Assembly (NCBI GenBank): GCA_963787425.1
Contig: CAWBCV010000007.1
Location: forward strand, 310,001-374,000
Length of the DNA: 64,000 nt
Origin: AP-15 sp963787425
GTDB taxonomy: Bacteria; Pseudomonadota; Alphaproteobacteria; ATCC43930; CGMCC-115725
Direction: 5' to 3'
Both the position numbers and the translations under genes were made by a program. The stretch's first letter is position 1; the number at the start of each line of letters is the position of its first letter. Positions 59,917 through 64,000 of this stretch are shown here, piece after piece. Under the pieces are notes generated by a model that saw nothing but the letters and a program-made list of their open reading frames with translations, did no database searches and was not told where the DNA came from.

Positions 59917-62640
59917 ATGCTCAGATCATCAATATTGAGGACCGTCGATTTCTGCAACCGCTATGCCTGGTGGGTCATAGTGGTTGGGGTCGCATTGGCG
60001 GCGGCATCATCGGTTTATACGGTGCGCCATTTCGCGATCAAGACGGACGTCAAGGACCTCTTTCCGCGCGATCTGCCGTGGACGCAGCAGGCTTTCCAAT
60101 TCATGAAGGCGTTTCCGCAACCGGAAATGCTCGTCGTTATCGATGCGCCGACGCCCGAACTCGTCGATGAGGCATCGACACAGCTCGCCGAGGCCGTCGC
60201 TCACCGCCCCGATCGTTTTCGGGCGGTGCATGAGATGCAAGGCGGCCCATTTTTCCAGCGAAACGGGTTGTTGTACCTGCCCGAGAGCGAGGTGGCGCGC
60301 CTGACGCAGGGTCTGGTTCAGGCCGATCCCCTGCTTCAGACATTGGCTGCCGATCCCAGTATCAGAGGAGCCCTCGACGCATTGGATCTCGGCCTTATGG
60401 GCGTGCAATACGGGCAGGTCCAACTCGACGATCTTGCGCCGGCAATGACCATGGCCTCGGAGGCCGTGCAAGAAGCGCTGTCCGGTCGCCCGGCAAGTTT
60501 CTCATGGCGTGCTCTGGCCAGCGGGAAAGCATCCGAACCGCAGGAATTGCGCCGCTTTATCGAGGTCGAGCCAGTGTTGGATTTCACCGCGCTGGAACCC
60601 GGCCGCGCGGCGAGCGATGCGATAATGCAGACGGTCGATGATCTGCACTTGGACCACGATTACCAGGCGCGGGTGCGATTGACCGGGCTGGTGCCGATGA
60701 ACGACGACCAGTTCGCGACGATAAGAGAGAGCGCGCCGCTCACTGCTGCCGTCTCGATTGTTTCGGTGCTGGTGATACTGTGGCTGGCATTGCGTTCCGG
60801 GCGGCTAATCCTGCCCGTCGCGGTCAATCTGGTGGCCGGTCTGGCGATCTCTGCGGCGTTCGGACTGTTCGTGGTCGGCGCGCTGAATGTGATTTCGGTG
60901 GCATTCTTTGTGTTGTTCGTTGGTCTGGGCGTCGATTTCGGCCTGCAATTCAGTGTGCGATACCGGGCCGAACGGCACGAGTACGGCGAGTTCCGCGTGG
61001 CGCTGAGGAGCACTGCGCGCAAGGCCGGCGCGCCTTTGGCGCTCGCCGCGGCTGCCACCGCCGTCGGCTTTTCCTCGTTCATGCCGACATCGTACCGCGG
61101 ACTGTCCGAGCTCGGCCAGATCGCCGGCGGCGGGATGATTATTGCCTTCCTGACCAGCATTACTTTGCTGCCGGCTCTGCTGACCGTGATGAAGCCGCCG
61201 GCCGAGCCGCGGCCTATGGGGTTTGCCGCGCTCGCGCCGGTTGACTGGTTCGTCCAGCAATACCGCATCCCGGTCGTCGGCACGACGCTCCTGTTCATCG
61301 CACTTGCCTCGCCCTTGCTCATCTACTTGCGCTTCGACTTCAATCCCCTTCACTTGCGAAATCCGAATGCGCCGTCGGTCGCGACCTTTCTGGACCTGCG
61401 CAAGGATGCGCAGACCGGAGCGAACGCGACCGAAATCATGGCGCCGAACCTCGGTGCGGCGAAGGCTATCGCCAAGCGCGTGTCGGCGCTCCCCGAAGTT
61501 GCGCAAGCCAGGACGCTGGACGACCTGATACCGCGCGATCAAGAGGCGAAACTTCAGCTCATCAGTGCGGCGGCGGCCAAAATCGAACCTTCGTTAAATC
61601 CAGGTGAGGTCAAAGCGCCCCCGAGCGATGCAGAGAACGTGGCCGCTCTGTCCTCGACCGCCAATCAGTTGTCCTCCGTCGCCGACGATAGACAAGGCCC
61701 AGGAGAGACTGCGGCGCGCCGGCTTGCCGGCCTCTTGTCGCAGCTGGCGAAATCCCATCCCTCGGTGCGGGCAGAGGTCGAGCAGGCGGTCGTAGAACCG
61801 TTGCGCCTTTCGCTGGATCAGCTGCGCGCCGAGCTGAAGCCTGAGCGGATCACCGTCGAGAGCATACCTGCGGATCTGAAGAGGATGTGGCTGGCGCCGG
61901 ACGGGCGTGCGCGGGTCCAGGCCCTCCCCAAGGCCGACCCCGACGACACCACGGCGCTGCGCAAATTTGTTACAGCGGTGCTAGCAGTCGAGCCAGCAGC
62001 TACTGGCCCCGCCGTGCTGATGTTCGAAGCCGGAAACACGGTAGTGCGGGCCTTCGTGGAAGCGGGAATTTTCGCGCTGGCGGCGATTGCGGTGTTGCTG
62101 TGGATAACCCTGCGGCGGGTTTCGGATGTCCTCCTGACGTTGATACCGCTGCTTGTCGCCGGGCTGGTAACCCTCCAGCTCTGCGTCGCGCTCGACATCC
62201 CGCTGAACTTCGCCAACATCATTGCGCTGCCGTTGCTGCTCGGGGTCGGCGTCGCGTTCAAAATTTACTACATCATGGCCTGGCGCAGCGGAAAAACCGC
62301 GTTGGTCCAGTCGACCTTGACGCGCGCCGTGATCTTCAGCGCGCTTGCCACCGCAAGTGCATTCGGCAGCTTGTGGCTGTCGAGCGACCCCGCCACATCC
62401 AGCATGGGCAAATTGATGGCGCTTGCGCTCGTCTGCACAATGGCGGCGGCCGTGCTGTTCCAGCCTGCCCTGATGGGACGGCCGCGGACAAAACCCACCT
62501 GGGTCGTGCGTCGCGAGACGCCATCTGGAGGCGCCGTCTCGGCGCCGCCGCGCACCCCAGTGCGGATATCGGAGAACCGGCCTGCGTTAGCGGAGGTGCA
62601 CGACGGCTACCGGGCGACCGGGGATGAGCGCGACAACTGA
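59917..62640 (+). CDS. hpnN: MMPL/RND-family hopanoid transporter HpnN
   Basis: A 907-residue RND-superfamily inner-membrane protein. One segment at about residues 18-35, a periplasmic domain to about 275, five segments (TAAVSIVSVLVILWLALRSG to GGGMIIAFLTSITLLPALLT), a second segment near 440, a second periplasmic domain, and a last block (FVEAGIFALAAIAVLLWITL to MALALVCTMAAAVLFQPALM). The first domain starts HFAIKTDVKDLFPRDLPWTQ, the HpnN-like opening. HpnN moves hopanoids to the outer membrane. No other hpn or shc genes are in the window. Its 3' end overlaps the acyltransferase start by 17 bases. Confidence 0.88.
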   Translation: MLRSSILRTVDFCNRYAWWVIVVGVALAAASSVYTVRHFAIKTDVKDLFPRDLPWTQQAFQFMKAFPQPEMLVVIDAPTPELVDEASTQLAEAVAHRPDRFRAVHEMQGGPFFQRNGLLYLPESEVARLTQGLVQADPLLQTLAADPSIRGALDALDLGLMGVQYGQVQLDDLAPAMTMASEAVQEALSGRPASFSWRALASGKASEPQELRRFIEVEPVLDFTALEPGRAASDAIMQTVDDLHLDHDYQARVRLTGLVPMNDDQFATIRESAPLTAAVSIVSVLVILWLALRSGRLILPVAVNLVAGLAISAAFGLFVVGALNVISVAFFVLFVGLGVDFGLQFSVRYRAERHEYGEFRVALRSTARKAGAPLALAAAATAVGFSSFMPTSYRGLSELGQIAGGGMIIAFLTSITLLPALLTVMKPPAEPRPMGFAALAPVDWFVQQYRIPVVGTTLLFIALASPLLIYLRFDFNPLHLRNPNAPSVATFLDLRKDAQTGANATEIMAPNLGAAKAIAKRVSALPEVAQARTLDDLIPRDQEAKLQLISAAAAKIEPSLNPGEVKAPPSDAENVAALSSTANQLSSVADDRQGPGETAARRLAGLLSQLAKSHPSVRAEVEQAVVEPLRLSLDQLRAELKPERITVESIPADLKRMWLAPDGRARVQALPKADPDDTTALRKFVTAVLAVEPAATGPAVLMFEAGNTVVRAFVEAGIFALAAIAVLLWITLRRVSDVLLTLIPLLVAGLVTLQLCVALDIPLNFANIIALPLLLGVGVAFKIYYIMAWRSGKTALVQSTLTRAVIFSALATASAFGSLWLSSDPATSSMGKLMALALVCTMAAAVLFQPALMGRPRTKPTWVVRRETPSGGAVSAPPRTPVRISENRPALAEVHDGYRATGDERDN

Positions 62641-63871
62641 GCATCTGACCGGGTCTATTCCATCGACGCGCCGGTCGAGCCTGGCGCTCGACAATCTGCG
62701 GGCATTTGTGATCTTGCTGGTGTTGTCGTTTCACTCGGTGTTGGCGTATCTGCAATTTCTTCCCGCCACGCCATATCCGTTCGACAGCCCACCCTTTCAG
62801 TGGCGCGCCATTCCGATCGTCGACAGCCATCGGTGGTTGGGCTTCGATCTGTATTGCGCATGGCAAGACGTCTTTTTGATGTCGTTGTTTTTCTTTCTGT
62901 CGGGACTGTTCGTCTGGCCGAGCCTGGACCGCAAGGGGGTCGCGAATTTCCTCAATGGCCGTCTGTTGCGGCTCGGTCTGCCGTTTGCGCTCGTCGTCGC
63001 GATATTGATGCCGGCGACGCTCTATCCGACCTACCTGCAGACGGCGAGCGATCCAGGTTTGGCCGCCTATTGGCGGCACTGGCTCGCATTGCCATTCTGG
63101 CCGTGCGGTCCGATGTGGTTTTTGTGGCTGTTACTGGTCGGCGACTTTGGCGCTGCCGCCCTGCATCGATTTGCGCTGGGCTTGGGCAATTTTCTCGTCC
63201 GGCTCTCGTCGGCCGCTGAAGCCCATCCGACCCGATTCTTTGCGGGTTTTGTCTTCGCCTCGATACTGGCTTATGTGCCCTTGGCCCTCCTGTTCACACC
63301 CTCGGCCTGGTTCCAGCTAGGGCTATTCGCCTTCCAGCTCAGCCGCCCGCTGCACTACGCACTCTATTTTTTTGCCGGCGTCGGGCTCGGGGCCGGAGGT
63401 GTCGAACGCGGCGTTCTCGCCGCCGACGGTCCGCTGGTGCGGCGATGGATGGTGTGGATTTTTGCCGCCCTGGTGTCGTTGTGCGCATGGATGGGATTTA
63501 CCGGGTTGACGATGGAGGCCGCCTCGGCTTCCCTCGGGTTGCAGATCCTTGCCGACCTCAGTTTTGTACTCGCCTGCTTTTCCAGCTGCCTTGCCGTGCT
63601 GGCGGTCGTGCTGCGCTTTGCCGCTCGTCTGCTGCCGACGCTGGCCGGCCTCGGAGACAGTGCGTACGGCATGTACCTGGTGCACTATCTGTTTGTCGTA
63701 TGGCTGCAATTCGCGCTGCTTGGGATTCCGCTTCCGGCCGTCATCAAGGGGGCGGTGGTTTTCGGTTGTACCCTGTTCCTCAGCTGGTGGACGGTCGTCG
63801 CGCTGCGCCGTCTTCCGGCGGTCTGTCAGGTAATCGGCGCGGGGCGGGCGAGGGGGGCTGTAACCTCGTAG
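62624..63871 (+). CDS. Acyltransferase-3 family membrane protein (OpgC/OafA-like)
   Basis: A 415-residue, ten-segment membrane acyltransferase. It opens RRSSLALDNLRAFVILLVLS followed by FHSVLAYLQ, which holds the family LDxLRxxxxxxVxxxH pattern with the catalytic-region His. FFFLSGLFVWPSLDRKGVAN and FLNGRLLRLGLPFALVV give the second signature (RLxRLxxP). C-terminal: GLGDSAYGMYLVHYLFVVWL. The family transfers acetyl or succinyl groups to sugars or lipids across the membrane. Its start lies 17 bases inside hpnN, so it may modify hopanoids or another envelope lipid, which is only suggested by the overlap. Confidence 0.85.
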   Translation: MSATTEHLTGSIPSTRRSSLALDNLRAFVILLVLSFHSVLAYLQFLPATPYPFDSPPFQWRAIPIVDSHRWLGFDLYCAWQDVFLMSLFFFLSGLFVWPSLDRKGVANFLNGRLLRLGLPFALVVAILMPATLYPTYLQTASDPGLAAYWRHWLALPFWPCGPMWFLWLLLVGDFGAAALHRFALGLGNFLVRLSSAAEAHPTRFFAGFVFASILAYVPLALLFTPSAWFQLGLFAFQLSRPLHYALYFFAGVGLGAGGVERGVLAADGPLVRRWMVWIFAALVSLCAWMGFTGLTMEAASASLGLQILADLSFVLACFSSCLAVLAVVLRFAARLLPTLAGLGDSAYGMYLVHYLFVVWLQFALLGIPLPAVIKGAVVFGCTLFLSWWTVVALRRLPAVCQVIGAGRARGAVTS

Positions 63872-64000
63872 CCCGTCTTTTCGCGCACGAACGCGCCGAC
63901 TCGCTCGATTGCGCGGCGAGCTTCCGGGATCAGCGGCACGAAGACATGCCAAACGTGGGGCATGCGGGGCCATATTTCGAGCTCGACCTGACACCCCGCG
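63826..64000 (-). CDS. Alpha/beta hydrolase (esterase/lipase), C-terminal part
   Basis: Only the last 57 codons are in the window; the gene begins beyond the right edge. The visible part is GCQVELEIWPRMPHVWHVFV, PLIPEARRAIERVGAFVREK and TGYEVTAPLARPAPIT. The xVExxWPxMPHVWH pattern is that of the alpha/beta hydrolase-3 (HSL-type) esterases, with the catalytic His in MPHVW. It is convergent with the acyltransferase gene and overlaps it by 46 bases. Confidence 0.75.
   Translation of the reverse strand, partial: AGCQVELEIWPRMPHVWHVFVPLIPEARRAIERVGAFVREKTGYEVTAPLARPAPIT

Noticed and set aside
62336..63079. Minus-strand open frame over the hpnN/acyltransferase junction
   Set aside because: Antisense to two conserved membrane proteins; Arg/Gln-rich with no domain.

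Overview
The window is GC-rich chromosomal DNA from an alphaproteobacterium. The evidence is the ffh-rpsP-rimM-trmD-rplS-leuC-leuD-leuB block, a RegB/RegA (ActS/ActR) redox two-component pair, an HpnN-type hopanoid transporter and the codon bias. A Rhodospirillales- or Hyphomicrobiales-like soil or plant-associated lineage fits; the genus cannot be fixed from the sequence.

Layout. 1-4.7 kb: a broken-off FAD oxidase, a LigJ-type 4-oxalomesaconate hydratase, an ElaA-type acetyltransferase, a luciferase-like monooxygenase and glutathione reductase. 4.8-6.7 kb: a doc (Fic-fold) toxin gene cut by an IS5-family element, with an overlapping upstream partner gene. 6.9-14.3 kb: class II DAHP synthase, nicotinate phosphoribosyltransferase, a DndB-like orphan lying between that gene and a decayed second copy of its 3' end, and two tandem MFS transporters. 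14.5-21.1 kb: a lysophospholipase-like hydrolase, regA, regB, a two-gene ABC exporter, and two periplasmic binding proteins (ModA and a MolA-like FecB-fold protein). 21.1-28.9 kb: an accessory region with two membrane-anchored unknowns, a frameshifted resolvase, a repeat-rich secreted protein gene split by an IS630-family element, and a protein whose N-terminus looks like a proteasome-fold Ntn hydrolase. 29.1-31.7 kb: a molybdenum locus (SUOX-fold protein, second ModA, ModE, Mop). 31.8-41.7 kb: cobT, an amidohydrolase, leuB (frameshifted), leuD, a two-gene cassette, leuC and the ribosomal/SRP block. 42-55.4 kb: six copies of one thiolase-like gene, only the last intact, alternating with accessory genes (amidohydrolase, ParDE-like remnant, radical SAM/SPASM enzyme with a small protein, IS3 element, BrnTA, membrane protein). 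55.6-64 kb: a four-domain rhodanese, a two-domain ABM protein, gamma-glutamyltransferase, HpnN, an acyltransferase and the tail of an esterase.

Two systems stand out. First, three 24-bp sites of the same form (CGATATAT-N8-ATATATCG, one degenerate) lie before the MolA-like/modA operon, the SUOX-fold gene and the modE divergent promoter. They tie genes 8 kb apart into one predicted ModE molybdenum regulon. Second, the thiolase array looks like a recombination or gene-decay hotspot that has collected cargo; the low-GC radical SAM/SPASM gene and its 96-residue neighbour inside it are a candidate peptide-modifying pair.

Several genes, including leuB, carry single-base indels. Some may be assembly errors, so pseudogene calls resting on one indel should be read with that in mind.
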